Origin: Burkholderia sp. PAMC 26561
Lineage (GTDB): Bacteria > Pseudomonadota > Gammaproteobacteria > Burkholderiales > Burkholderiaceae
Assembly: GCF_001557535.2 (NCBI RefSeq)
Contig: NZ_CP014307.1
Coordinates: forward strand, 1,054,001 to 1,118,000
Direction of reading: 5' to 3'
Length of the DNA: 64,000 nt
A program made the position numbers and the translations under genes. This document shows, piece by piece, positions 44,990-54,569 of the stretch. Below the pieces are notes generated by a model. That model worked only from the letters and a program-made list of their open reading frames with translations, was not told the DNA's origin and did not search any database. Within the stretch, counting starts at the first letter, position 1. Each line of letters starts with the position of its first letter.

Positions 44990-45255
44990 GATGCTCTCCT
45001 CGTAGCAGGGTTCGAGTGAATGATTTTATCGATCAGTCCGTCGGCAGATCTCCTGCCACATAGGATCATAAGCAAGATGGCCGGGAGGTCAAACTCGGTT
45101 TGGGGCGGTATCCCGTAGTTTCCTTGGCCGTGGTCCGCCTGAAGGCGCGCCATCCGCAATCAGAATCAACGTTCAAGTTCCATGCAAGCCGCGCTTGCAC
45201 GAATCAAGCGCGGGACGAAATCTCGAACGCCCGCTTGTAAGCTATCGAGGAAATG

Positions 45256-46161
45256 TCACAACGGACCGCTGCTCGGCATCTGCCCCTGCGCAAGAATCCA
45301 TGCGCGGAATACTGCGAAGGCAGGGCGGTCCAGACGTGCGCTTTCGAAGCAGAGGTAATGGCCGTGATCAAGTTCCAGCAGTTGTCCGAGCGTCAAGAGA
45401 ATGCGATTAGTCAGCTCTTCCTCGACCAGAATTTTGGGGACTAAAGCCATGCCTAGTCCACTGACCGCCGCTTGGATTATGGCTGAGTACTGGGCAAATC
45501 GAGGGCCAGCTAAGGTCAGCGTTTCGTCGATCGAATGAACGTGTGCCCACTGGCGCCATGCAAGCGGCGCTTGCTCGTGGTGCAACAACGTTTCTCCGGC
45601 CACATCGTTCGCACTCCGCAGCAATCGGCCCTTCACAGGAATCGAGGGCGAGTATACGCAAACAAATTCTTTTCCAGCAATGTAGTCAGACTGAACCCTT
45701 GGCCAATCGCCAGATCCGTACCGAATCGCTGCATCCATATCTAATGGGAGAGAATCCGATTCGCCGAGATGCTGGCTGAAGCTGAATGTGACGTTAGCGT
45801 GAAGCCGCGTGAATTCATTGAGCCTTGGGATGAGCCATTTAGTAAGGAAGGTGGGAACACTCGCTAAGGATATGACGCCGGCTCCGTTACGACCTGCACG
45901 AAATTCGAAGGTCGCAGTCTCCAACGCACGAAGACTGGGGGAAACCCTTGCCAAATATTCACGTCCCGCCGTTGTCAGTTGAATCCCCCGACCGTGCTTT
46001 TGCATCAGCGGGCGACCCAAGTAACTCTCCAACGCAGAAATTTGCTTGCTCACCGCGCTGGCCGACACACAAAGAGAAATTGCTGCTCGTGTGAGGCTTT
46101 CGTAGCGGGCCACTGCGTCGAACGCGAGGAGCTCTTGGATAGTGGGGCAGGTTCGTTTCAT
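45256..46161 (-). CDS. LysR-family transcriptional regulator (GcvA-like)
   Basis: This 301-residue regulator has an N-terminal winged helix (IQELLAFDAVARYESLTRAAISLCVSASAVSKQISALESYLGRPL, residues 8-52) and a periplasmic-binding-like effector domain. The AAIRYGSGDWP block near residue 147 is the GcvA/AmpR subgroup pattern. It is divergent from the ABC importer operon across 153 bases, so it is the likely regulator of that operon; the inducer is not known. Length is normal. Confidence 0.88.
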   Translation of the reverse strand: MKRTCPTIQELLAFDAVARYESLTRAAISLCVSASAVSKQISALESYLGRPLMQKHGRGIQLTTAGREYLARVSPSLRALETATFEFRAGRNGAGVISLASVPTFLTKWLIPRLNEFTRLHANVTFSFSQHLGESDSLPLDMDAAIRYGSGDWPRVQSDYIAGKEFVCVYSPSIPVKGRLLRSANDVAGETLLHHEQAPLAWRQWAHVHSIDETLTLAGPRFAQYSAIIQAAVSGLGMALVPKILVEEELTNRILLTLGQLLELDHGHYLCFESARLDRPAFAVFRAWILAQGQMPSSGPL

Positions 46162-46314
46162 GACATTAGTATGCCGTTATTGTTTCCGTTTGCTCAAGTG
46201 TTGCATCCCAATATTCACTAGTCGGGTGGGACTGTCGACGGTAAATTAAGAAAAACGTGATCCGGTAGCCGCAGAGCTGCCAAATAAAGGGCTACGCCCG
46301 ATGGAGACAACACC

Positions 46315-47079
46315 GTGATTCGTGGCATTACCGTCGCATACGGTATTTATCTGGTCCTCCCGATCTTGCTGCTTGTTCTAGGTAGCGGGGGATCCTCTTG
46401 GACTAATACTATCCTTCCAACCGGGCTCACCGGTCACTGGTACGCAGACCTTTGGCAAGACTCATCTTTTCGAAAGGCATTCACCACAAGCTTGATTGTT
46501 GCCTTATCGACTTGCGTCATCAATGCCATCTTGGCGGTTCCTCTCGCATACAGCTTGTATAACGGCGCAGGCCGCCGTGGAAGCCTGGCCGCGAAAGTCG
46601 TCAGTGCAATGCCGGTCGCTGTACCCACGATCACATTGGGATTCGGTTACATCATAGTTTTTAACACCGACGCCATGCCATGGCTTGGCACACTTTGGTT
46701 GCTCATTGCAGCGCATGCAGTACACACACTGCCTTACCTGACCAACACGCTTCTTGCTGACCTGCGGCATCTTGATCTGGGGCGATATGAGCGTGCAGCC
46801 GCTACCTTGGGTGCGCGCCCAACCCAATCCTTTTTTGGCATCGTCGTGCCAAACCTTCGACAGAGCCTGATGAGTGGATTGGTCATGGTGGCGGCGATCT
46901 CCGTCGGCGAATTCGGAATTTCAAATCTGCTTACCAGTTTCCAGAACCGCACCTATCCCGTTGTCCTGCTCCAAGCGTTCTATGGCGCAACTGGATTTGC
47001 CTGCGCAGCAACCGTAATTTTGCTTCTGCTGGCCAGCGCATCTGCCCTGGTGTCGTCCACCGTCATGAGAAGAGCATGA
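46315..47079 (+). CDS. ABC transporter permease (phosphonate/iron/polyamine importer type)
   Basis: This 254-residue inner-membrane permease has about six hydrophobic segments and an EAA loop (RYERAAATLGARPTQSFFGIVVPNLRQSL). It starts with GTG, with GGAG 8 bases upstream. The stop overlaps the ATPase start (ATGA). Together with the second permease at 49210 it would form the membrane channel of the importer. The general pattern is that of PhnU/PhnV or PotB/PotC permeases. Confidence 0.88.
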   Translation: MIRGITVAYGIYLVLPILLLVLGSGGSSWTNTILPTGLTGHWYADLWQDSSFRKAFTTSLIVALSTCVINAILAVPLAYSLYNGAGRRGSLAAKVVSAMPVAVPTITLGFGYIIVFNTDAMPWLGTLWLLIAAHAVHTLPYLTNTLLADLRHLDLGRYERAAATLGARPTQSFFGIVVPNLRQSLMSGLVMVAAISVGEFGISNLLTSFQNRTYPVVLLQAFYGATGFACAATVILLLLASASALVSSTVMRRA

Positions 47080-48104
47080 GTCTTGTACTGAAAAACGTCA
47101 GCTACCGTTACCCCGGAACGAATCAGGGTCTGTCGGATGTCAACATCGACATTCAAACGGGCGAATTAGTCGCAGTAATTGGTCCAAGCGGATCGGGTAA
47201 GTCGACCCTCCTTAAACTCGTCTCTGGTCTGGAAAGTGGAAACGACGGCTCAATTCTGCTCGACGGTGACGACCTATCAAAAAAACCGGTTCACATGCGT
47301 AACATAGGCATGGTGTTTCAAAACTACTCGCTCTTTCCGCATTTAACCGTCGCGGAGAACGTAGCTTACGGGCTGAAGCTAAGGAAGGTTTCTAAAAACA
47401 AGCGGATTGAAAGAGCGCAAGAACTGCTGGAGCTCGTCGGCTTGAGCGACTTTTCAACGAAATCGGTATCCAAGCTGTCCGGTGGTCAACAGCAACGTGT
47501 GGCTGTGGCCCGAGCGCTCGCAATCAACCCTAAAGCGCTCTTGCTCGACGAGCCGCTGGCGGCTCTCGATGCCGGCATTCGAGGTTTCCTTCGTGATCAA
47601 ATTCGAATGCTGCAGAAGCGCTTCAATGCGACGACGCTCATGGTGACCCATGATCAGGAAGAGGCGTTAACGATGGCCGATCGCGTTGCAGTGATGAAGG
47701 ACGGTCGGCTGTTGCAACTGGCCACCCCCCACGAGATTTATCAACGTCCGGCGACCAGCGCGGTGGCGGAATTTGTGGGCCTGTCAACCATATTTCCAGG
47801 CACCGTCGTAGACGAGCAAACGGTCGATCTGGGCTTCGCAGCGGTCAACACGCCAACGGAGGGCAGGGCGTCCGGAAAATCAATTTTTATGATGATCCGT
47901 CCTGAGCACGTCGTTGGTGATCCGCCAATCGGCACACCAAACATGTTTTTTGGAAAGGTAGGGACACAGCGCTATTTAGGCTCAGTCGTGCGGTACGACT
48001 TCATGATCGAGGGCGCTTCAAAAGCTGTGCTTGCAGAAGCGCGTACGGTCGCTGCGGAATCGATTTCTTTCCCTCCCGAGCACATCAGGTTGCTTGATCA
48101 CTAA
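47076..48104 (+). CDS. ABC transporter ATP-binding protein with TOBE tail
   Basis: This 342-residue ATPase has Walker A (GPSGSGKST, residue 36), Q-loop (MVFQNYSLFPHLTVAENVAYGL), signature LSGGQQQRVAVARAL, Walker B (ALLLDEPLAALD) and H-loop (VTHDQEEAL). A C-terminal TOBE-like domain with MMIRPEHV follows. This is the long form found in PotA, FbpC and PhnT. It is coupled to the upstream permease by an ATGA overlap. Confidence 0.92.
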   Translation: MSLVLKNVSYRYPGTNQGLSDVNIDIQTGELVAVIGPSGSGKSTLLKLVSGLESGNDGSILLDGDDLSKKPVHMRNIGMVFQNYSLFPHLTVAENVAYGLKLRKVSKNKRIERAQELLELVGLSDFSTKSVSKLSGGQQQRVAVARALAINPKALLLDEPLAALDAGIRGFLRDQIRMLQKRFNATTLMVTHDQEEALTMADRVAVMKDGRLLQLATPHEIYQRPATSAVAEFVGLSTIFPGTVVDEQTVDLGFAAVNTPTEGRASGKSIFMMIRPEHVVGDPPIGTPNMFFGKVGTQRYLGSVVRYDFMIEGASKAVLAEARTVAAESISFPPEHIRLLDH

Positions 48105-48133
48105 ACGCACTCTCATTTTCCAAGTAGACAACC

Positions 48134-49207
48134 ATGAAACGTCGCCAACTTCTTGCCGCGCTCGGAGCCGCACCACTGGCAGTCGCCATGCCCGCGTTCT
48201 CATTTGAGGGGGTCGAACTCTATCCCGGCGAAAAATCAATCTACGAGGCCGCGAAAAAAGAAGGCGTCGTAATCTCTTTCGATACAGGCCCCGAATGGGT
48301 CAATTGGAAGGGGCTTTTTCGAGACTTCAAGAAGCGCTACCCCGAAGTCGACATCACGTACAACGACCTGGGATCTGCTGCGACGGTCTTTGCCCTCGAA
48401 AAGAGCCGTCGCAGACCGCAAGCCGATACGGCGTACTATTTTGCCGCGTCGGGCGTGGACGCCGTCAAAAAGGACGTAGTTGCTCCTTTCCAGCCCATCA
48501 ATTTTGAGAAGCTCCCCCCGGTGTTCCGCGAAGCGAGCGGGAAGTGGTTCACTATCCACACGCTAAACGTCGCATTTCTAGTCAACAAAAAGCTTGTTAA
48601 AAACGTTCCCACAACCTGGGCCGACCTTCTCAAGCCTGAATACCGCAACAGCATTGTCTATCTCGATCCCCGTTCCACTGGGGTCGGTCAGGTCGTCGTC
48701 TTTGCAGCAGCATACGCAAATGGCGGATCAATAGAAAACATTAAGCCAGGTACCGACTATCTCGGGCGCCTCCAATCCGCCGGCAACGTCATGCGCGTAG
48801 AAGGGACTACGCCTTATGCCAAATTCCTCAAAGGCGAAGTACCCATCTGGATCGGCTATGAGAATGATGGACTCAAGGCCAAATATGTCGACGGGATGGG
48901 TGACGCAGCTGAAGTCGTTATCCCGAAGGAAGCCAGCATTGCCGCGCCGTACGCGATCAGCTTGGTTAAGAATGGGCCTAATCCCAACGCGGCCAAGCTT
49001 TGGTTGAACTTCACCATGAGTGAAGCCGGCCAAAGCCTCTTCGCCGAGGGCTTTGTCCGCCCGGCAGTCCCGGGCCTTCGCTTGCCACCGACTGTCCAAT
49101 CAAAGATGCCGCCGGCGCCTCAACTGCTGCCGCTCGACGTCGTAAAGGCGGCGGAGCGAAACGCGGAGGTTAGCAGCCTCTGGGCTCAAGCCGTGCTGGG
49201 GAAGTAG
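48134..49207 (+). CDS. ABC transporter solute-binding protein
   Basis: This 357-residue protein has an N-terminal export signal with paired arginines (MKRRQLLAALGAAPLAVAMPAFS), so Tat or Sec export is possible. A type II binding-protein fold follows: LYPGEKSIYEAAKKEGVVISFDTG near the mature start and KPEYRNSIVYLDPRSTGVGQVV in the hinge region. The second domain resembles the iron(III), 2-aminoethylphosphonate and polyamine binders. The ligand cannot be named from sequence. It lies between the ATPase and the second permease gene, 2 bases before the latter. Confidence 0.88.
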   Translation: MKRRQLLAALGAAPLAVAMPAFSFEGVELYPGEKSIYEAAKKEGVVISFDTGPEWVNWKGLFRDFKKRYPEVDITYNDLGSAATVFALEKSRRRPQADTAYYFAASGVDAVKKDVVAPFQPINFEKLPPVFREASGKWFTIHTLNVAFLVNKKLVKNVPTTWADLLKPEYRNSIVYLDPRSTGVGQVVVFAAAYANGGSIENIKPGTDYLGRLQSAGNVMRVEGTTPYAKFLKGEVPIWIGYENDGLKAKYVDGMGDAAEVVIPKEASIAAPYAISLVKNGPNPNAAKLWLNFTMSEAGQSLFAEGFVRPAVPGLRLPPTVQSKMPPAPQLLPLDVVKAAERNAEVSSLWAQAVLGK

Positions 49208-49209
49208 CC

Positions 49210-50031
49210 ATGAACCGCTTCGGGGGCTTACCAGCCTGGATATTCATGCTTATCTTCTTCGGGCTGCCGCTTGTTGCGCTAGCGCCTGAGGCATTCAGCG
49301 ATGGCGGTTCTGCATTCGGCCGGATTTTCAGAGATCCGCTTTTTCTAGGAGCAGTGCGCAATACGGTCTTGCTAGGACTCATCGCAGGCGCGTTGTCAGC
49401 GTTAGTCGGTACCGCTATCGCGATTGAACTCGCGCGGCAGCCTGAAGGCAGGAGGCAATGGATGATGACGCTATTGGGACTGCCTTTGGCCTTCTCCGGT
49501 CTTGTAATAGCGTACGGGTTTATTCTTGCGTTCGGCCGTTCGGGTCTCGTGACGCAACTGCTTGCAGGGCTTGGGGCCGATCCGGCGCGTGTAGGCAGTT
49601 GGATCTACTCAGTGGGCGGACTGGGATTTGCCTACGCGTACTATCTCATTCCCCGGGTGGCGCTTTCGCTGTACCCGGTATTCGCGAACCTGGATGATCG
49701 GCCGTTGCTGGCTGCTCGAACCTTAGGTGCATCTCGCGCTAGAGCATTTTGGGACACGGTCGTCCCCGAGGTAGTCCCATCGGTTCTTTCTAGCGCTTGC
49801 TTAGTCGCCGCGTTAGCAATGGGCACCTATGGGACCGCGTTGGCCTTGGTCGGTACCCAACTCAACATTGTGCCTCTATTACTACTCGCCAAAGTGTCAG
49901 ACTCGGGTAGTGACTTTCCAGAAGCGGCAGCGATGTCTCTCGTGCTGCTGGGTATTTGTATTCTTGTCTTAGGGGTAGGCGATGTCATCACAAGTCGGCG
50001 CGAGCAAGCATCTCTCGAACGCGGGCATTAA
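49210..50031 (+). CDS. ABC transporter permease, second subunit
   Basis: This 273-residue polytopic protein has about six hydrophobic segments and an EAA loop (LAARTLGASRARAFWDTVVPEVVPSVLSS). It begins 2 bases after the binding-protein stop and overlaps the SLOG gene by 50 bases, so the whole set (permease, ATPase, binding protein, permease, SLOG protein) is one operon. GAAG/AGCC precedes the ATG weakly, and it is probably coupled to its neighbour. Confidence 0.88.
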   Translation: MNRFGGLPAWIFMLIFFGLPLVALAPEAFSDGGSAFGRIFRDPLFLGAVRNTVLLGLIAGALSALVGTAIAIELARQPEGRRQWMMTLLGLPLAFSGLVIAYGFILAFGRSGLVTQLLAGLGADPARVGSWIYSVGGLGFAYAYYLIPRVALSLYPVFANLDDRPLLAARTLGASRARAFWDTVVPEVVPSVLSSACLVAALAMGTYGTALALVGTQLNIVPLLLLAKVSDSGSDFPEAAAMSLVLLGICILVLGVGDVITSRREQASLERGH

Positions 50032-50539
50032 AGCTTTGGAATTGCTGACCGGTATTCAGAATGGAGCAGGTAGATGTCCGCTGCCGGTCGGGATTATTGG
50101 TCCGGGTGACGGCGGTACTCGGGAGTGCGAAGCGGCATACGAGGTCGCTAGCGTTCTCGCCTCGGCAGGAGTGACGATCGTGTGCGGAGGCCGAGGGGGG
50201 GTCATGGAGGCGGCTGCACGCGGTGCGTCAGAGTCAGGAGGGATCGCTGTGGGAATCCTGCCGGAGGAAGATCTATCGGGGGCGAACCGGTACCTGACGG
50301 TTGCAATCCCAACAGGCATTGGAGAGATGCGAAATGCACTAATTGCCCGCAGCGGAATCTGTTTGGTAGCGATCGGTGGTGGCATGGGAACAATTTCAGA
50401 GATGGCGCTTGGACTGAAGTGGTCAAAGCCGGTTTTTACATTGTACGAGGACGCACAGTTGACCGGAGCTCGGGCCGCAAAGAATAAGGAACAGCTTATC
50501 GAATGGGTGCTGGAATGCCTCGTATCAAAGCTGCAATAG
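49982..50539 (+). CDS. TIGR00725-like SLOG/LOG-fold protein in the ABC operon
   Basis: This 185-residue protein has the SLOG Rossmann fold: VGIIGPGDGG near residue 37, VCGGRGGVMEAAARGASESGG near 67 and the GIGEMRNALIARSGICLVAIGGGMGTISEMALGLKWSKP block. It is closer to TIGR00725 and molybdenum-cofactor carrier proteins than to the classical LOG phosphoribohydrolases, because the PGGxGTxxE motif reads IGGGMGTISE. Its 5' end lies within the permease gene. It may bind a nucleotide or handle the imported compound, which is unproven. Confidence 0.8.
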   Translation: MSSQVGASKHLSNAGIKALELLTGIQNGAGRCPLPVGIIGPGDGGTRECEAAYEVASVLASAGVTIVCGGRGGVMEAAARGASESGGIAVGILPEEDLSGANRYLTVAIPTGIGEMRNALIARSGICLVAIGGGMGTISEMALGLKWSKPVFTLYEDAQLTGARAAKNKEQLIEWVLECLVSKLQ

Positions 50540-51159
50540 CGAGGAACTTTATCCTTGGCTTCGCCCGAAAACGGCTAAGAAGCTTTAGGGCGGCCAAGTC
50601 TGCGTCACGGTTCTGACGTAACGACTTAGGTTTCGTTAAGACATTGAGCTAGTCGAACAGACAAATGAATTGATCGATTACTCGGCGTGCGAGTTTTGTG
50701 CAAACCGACGGCGGAACAAGCAATATCTTTAAGACAGTGCATCAATCTGGCAATGGATACCCGTCGCCATTGGACGTACACATAACGTACTAAGCACGGT
50801 CTGCAAAATAATAAAGGTTGTATTTTCACGCAGATGCGGATTCACAGCGTTATTTTACTCGCGCGCTGAAAGAACTGTTGTAAAACGGGTTTCGTAAAAC
50901 GTTAGGTACATAGGACAACTAATAGCAAATAATGCAGCGTTAGAATTTTTGAGCTTCAAAGGAGTTAGCCAGCCGTGTACGAAAAATCAGCGTCACGCTG
51001 TTTGACTCTGTGGGTGTTTGCTTCGGCTATATAAGCGGCCAGCGTTTTTCCAGTCGATCGTTGCCTTCTGCCAGGTGCGTTGACTGATCGTGCTCGCCTG
51101 ACATGGACCGCGGTGTCGACGCGGCACTTCTTTCCGTCAATTGAATGAGATAACGAACC
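50540..51159. other. 620-bp gene-free region upstream of a porin
   Basis: The stretch is AT-rich for this genome and no frame looks coding. A possible porin promoter is TTGACT (51002) with TATATA (51028), but the spacing of 20 bases is too long to be sure. Several TA-rich stretches around 50,800-50,950 could be regulatory. Confidence 0.5.
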
Positions 51160-52359
51160 ATGAAAAAGAAAATTATCGCGTCTTGCGTGCTCGGTGGTGC
51201 GTGCGTGGCCGCTCAGGCGCAGAGCAGTGTTACCCTATACGGGATCGTCGACAACGGTCTGTCGTGGCAAAACAGCGCCACCTCACTCGGTTCAACCTCG
51301 GGCGGCCGTTCTCTTGTGAAGATGACCTCGGGCGTATGGGCGGGTAGCCGATTCGGCCTGAAGGGCAGTGAGGACCTCGGCGGCGGCACGAAAGCAATCT
51401 TCTCCCTCGAGGCCGGATTTAACAGCGCGAACGGAACCTCGCAGTTCACAGGCGGATTGTTCACGCGCCAGTCGTGGGTGGGCCTGACCGATTCACGCTT
51501 CGGTACGCTGACGGCCGGTCGCCAGTACACAGCCTATTACACAATCCTTGCGCCTTGGAGTCCGACCACTTGGTTGACTGGCTATTTCGGCGCGCATCCG
51601 GGCGACATCGATTCTCTCGACAACATTTATCGTGCCAACAATTCGCTTGTCTATCAATCGCCAACGATAGGCGGCTTCACCTTCGGTGCGTCTTACGCGT
51701 TAGGGGGCGTAGCAGGCAGCGTGAATGCCGGTTCGACCTGGACCGCAGGCCTTCAATATGCGAATGGGCCGTTTGGAATTGGCGCCGCTTTCGAGCGCGT
51801 CAACAACTCGACGCCGGGCGGCGGAGCGTGGGGCGCATCCTCGACAACCTCGAACGGCGGCGCGGAGCCTGCCGTCTCGGCGATCAATAATGGCTATCAG
51901 ACCGCTCAGGCACAACAGCGTCTCGCGGTAACTGGAGGCTACACCTTCTCGGATGCTTGGGACGTGTCGGCTTCCTATTCGAACGTACAGTACATCCCAG
52001 GGACGGGTTCGGTGTTCCGTAGCACGGCCATCTTTAACTCGGCGGGTGCGGTGCTGCACTTCCGACCATCGAGATCGTGGGACTTTGCAGGCGGCTACAG
52101 CTACACCCGCGCAACGCTAGCGAATGGCATCTCGAATGCAGCTCAATATCACCAATTCACGCTCTCGCAGTACTACAGTTTGTCGAAGCGCACCGGACTC
52201 TATGCAGTGCAGTCGTATCAGCGTGCGAGCGGCGACACCTTGTCGGGCAACAACAAGGTAATCATCGCGACGTCATCACTTGGAGATGGCTTCAGTAGCA
52301 CTCCGTCGTCGTCGCGCAGTCAAATTGCCGTCGGTGTGGGCGTTGTGCACCGTTTCTGA
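51160..52359 (+). CDS. General porin (OpcP/Omp32-like)
   Basis: This 399-residue outer-membrane protein has a signal peptide (cleavage after AAQAQ, about residue 21). The Burkholderiales porin start SSVTLYGIVDNGLSW follows, with the loop-3 GLFTRQSWVGLTDSRFGTLTAGRQY block. It ends in a terminal Phe (VGVVHRF), required for outer-membrane assembly. It should form a trimeric 16-strand channel for small solutes. It follows the ABC operon at 620 bases and could serve the same substrates, but a separate promoter is likely. Confidence 0.92.
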   Translation: MKKKIIASCVLGGACVAAQAQSSVTLYGIVDNGLSWQNSATSLGSTSGGRSLVKMTSGVWAGSRFGLKGSEDLGGGTKAIFSLEAGFNSANGTSQFTGGLFTRQSWVGLTDSRFGTLTAGRQYTAYYTILAPWSPTTWLTGYFGAHPGDIDSLDNIYRANNSLVYQSPTIGGFTFGASYALGGVAGSVNAGSTWTAGLQYANGPFGIGAAFERVNNSTPGGGAWGASSTTSNGGAEPAVSAINNGYQTAQAQQRLAVTGGYTFSDAWDVSASYSNVQYIPGTGSVFRSTAIFNSAGAVLHFRPSRSWDFAGGYSYTRATLANGISNAAQYHQFTLSQYYSLSKRTGLYAVQSYQRASGDTLSGNNKVIIATSSLGDGFSSTPSSSRSQIAVGVGVVHRF

Positions 52360-52545
52360 TATTCAAGCCGGACGGATGCCGATGCATGTCCCAAATTGTT
52401 GGTCATGTCAAAGGCAAGTCGGACCCGTACGCACATACACATGAGTTCACCCCTCAAACGTGATGGTGTTGCGAATCTAGACGCGGCAGCCTCGAACCAG
52501 GCAGCCGCACAATAGATAATTAACGTTCTTCTGGAGAGCTTTGTT

Positions 52546-52839
52546 ATGTTCCATTCTCGTTTCGTCGCCGTGGCCGCTGCTTTATTGATAACTGCTGTTG
52601 GGATGATTCCACCGGTCGCAATGGCGCAAAATGCTGAAACGGCTGCATCAACACCCAAGCAAATCAAAAAATTTCAACGCAAGGAAGCTCGAAAAGCTAA
52701 CCGCGCACGCAAGGATGCAGAAATAGGCACGCTAAAAAAGAACGGTTACAACCCCTCTGCCAACCAGCCCGACTATGCGCAGAACATCCAAAATGCGGAA
52801 AAGAAAGCGGCCGCTGCGAAGGCTTTGTCGACACGCTAA
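52546..52839 (+). CDS. DUF4148-like small secreted protein
   Basis: This 97-residue protein has a Sec signal peptide (residues 1-27, ending VAMAQ). The mature part is very basic and helical (KQIKKFQRKEARKANRARKDAEIGTLKKNGYNPSANQPDYAQNIQNAEKK) and resembles the GYNP.....YP block of DUF4148 proteins of Burkholderiales. Function is unknown; probably periplasmic. A GGAGAG lies upstream of the ATG. Confidence 0.7.
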   Translation: MFHSRFVAVAAALLITAVGMIPPVAMAQNAETAASTPKQIKKFQRKEARKANRARKDAEIGTLKKNGYNPSANQPDYAQNIQNAEKKAAAAKALSTR

Positions 52840-53005
52840 TGCTGGCTATGCCCGCATGCCGCCGCTTGCTCCGGATCGAGTAACCCGCCGGAGTGAGCTT
52901 CTCGAAGTCGGGAAGGTCCCACGGCTGAGCGCGTCGACAATAGCTGATCACTGTTTAAGCTAAATGTCGGGAAGTTGAGCGACTCTCTGTGAAAGAAAGT
53001 GCCGA

Positions 53006-54000
53006 CTAGTGTAGTGCTTCGTTTTTCTTGGAAACAAGGCGACGGTTGGCGCGAATGACTTTCTGCAAGATGTCATTGGCCTTGGCAGTCCACACGAATG
53101 GTTTGGGTTCCTGGTTATGCACGGCGATGTACTCCTTGATAGCGAGGATGAGATCGGGAACGCAACGGAACACGCCACGGCGCAAACGTTCGGTAGTGAT
53201 ATCGCGAAAGAAACGCTCCGCCATGTTCAGCCACGATGCGGAGGTAGGCGTGAAATGCACGGTGAACCGAGGATGTTTCACGAGCCACTCCTTGACCTTC
53301 GGGTGCTTGTGGGTGGCATAGTTGTCGCAGATCAAATGCAGCTCTTTGCCCTTGGGAGTCTCACGCTCAATTTGGCGCAAGAAGTCGAGCCATTCGCTGT
53401 GACGGTGGTGCTGATCACAGCGGGCGATCACAGAACCATCGAGGGTGTTGAGCGCCGCGAACAGGGTCGTGGTGCCGTGACGCTTGTAGTCATGAGTCTG
53501 GGTGGCCGCACGGCCTCTCTTCAAGGGCAGTCCGGGCTGAGTACGGTCGAGCGCCTGCATCTGGCTCTTCTCGTCGCAGCACAGGACCAACGCATGCTCG
53601 GGCGGGGACATGTACAGGCCAACGATGTCCTCGAGCTTCTCGGCGAACAACGGATCCCGCGAGACCTTGAAGCTCTCGACCAAGTGAGGTTTGAGGCCGT
53701 TGGCCCGCCAGATTCGCAGCACCGTGGTGTCGCTGACGCCGGCCTTCCTGGCGAGCGTGCGCGTGCTCCAGTGTGTCGCAGCTTCGGGCGTGGTCTGCGT
53801 CGTCAGGCGCACGATCTCAGCTCTATCGACGCGTGGCTTGCGCCCACTGCGCGGCAGGTCATCTTCTATCGCCACGACGCCGCCCTGAACAAAGCGTTCA
53901 CGCCAGCGCCCCACTTGGACTCGCCCGATCCCCAGCGCGGCGGCAATCTCCCGATTGCCCATACCATCCGCCGCCAACAGCACGATCTGTGCTCGTCGCA
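53006..54000 (-). pseudogene. IS630 transposase, 3' part (residues ~35-365)
   Basis: The frame reads RRAQIVLLAADGMGNREIAAALGIGRVQVGRWRERFV (HTH). It continues through VLCCDEKSQMQALDRTQPGLPLK, HLICDNYATHKHP and FTPTSASWLNMAERFF, which carry the Asp, Asp and Glu of the DDE site. The start of the gene lies beyond the nested IS at 55686-55788. Joined after removal of the insertion, the frame is continuous and gives a 365-residue transposase. The TAG stop is completed by the TA target duplication at the element's end. Confidence 0.88.
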
Positions 54001-54068
54001 CTGCTCCCCCTGCGTCACAATAGTTGTCGCCTCTGAATTTTCTTAGTGAAGAGATCAGAGGTGGTAGA

Positions 54069-54569
54069 TTGAAGACGAAACAAACGTATTCAGCCGAGTT
54101 TAAAGAGCAGGCGCTTGCGAAGGTCCTAAACCGCGGAAGCCGTACAGTCGGATCCGTGGCCGACGAATTGAACATGAATGCACTGACCTTAAGGAAGTGG
54201 ATGAGAGGTAGCGCCACGGCAGGTCGGAGCTTGGACTCCGGACACGCAAAACGTCCAGAAGACTGGTCGCCGGAAGAGCGACTGGTGGCTTTGCATGAGA
54301 GCCATGGGTTGGTCGATGAAGCCCTGAACGCGTGGTGTCGCGAGCGGGGTTTGTTTGCCCATCATCTTGCGCAGTGGGGTGCGGATTTTTGCGTCGCCGG
54401 CAGGGCTGGCCATCGCCAAGAGAGCGCTCAGGAGATCCGTGAACTGAAGCAGGCCAATATGCAACTTCAGCGCGAATTGAACCGTAAGGAGAAGGCCTTG
54501 GCTGAAGCGGCAGCGCTGTTGGTGCTGCAAAAAAAGTATCGTGCGTTGTTCGAGGACGAGGCGTCATGA
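54069..54569 (+). CDS. IS3-like transposase OrfA
   Basis: This 166-residue protein has an N-terminal HTH (YSAEFKEQALAKVLNRGSRTVGSVADELNMNALTLRKWMRG) that binds the IS ends and a C-terminal leucine-rich coiled coil (EIRELKQANMQLQRELNRKEKALAEAAALLVLQKKY). TTG at 54069 is chosen as start because AGAGGTGG precedes it. The stop overlaps the OrfB start by four bases (ATGA), so coupling rather than frameshifting may link the two. Confidence 0.85.
   Translation: MKTKQTYSAEFKEQALAKVLNRGSRTVGSVADELNMNALTLRKWMRGSATAGRSLDSGHAKRPEDWSPEERLVALHESHGLVDEALNAWCRERGLFAHHLAQWGADFCVAGRAGHRQESAQEIRELKQANMQLQRELNRKEKALAEAAALLVLQKKYRALFEDEAS

Noticed and set aside
45010..45030. GGGTTCGAGT near 45,017 as a possible second tRNA attachment copy
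   Set aside because: Only about eight bases match the tRNA T arm and the surrounding sequence does not.
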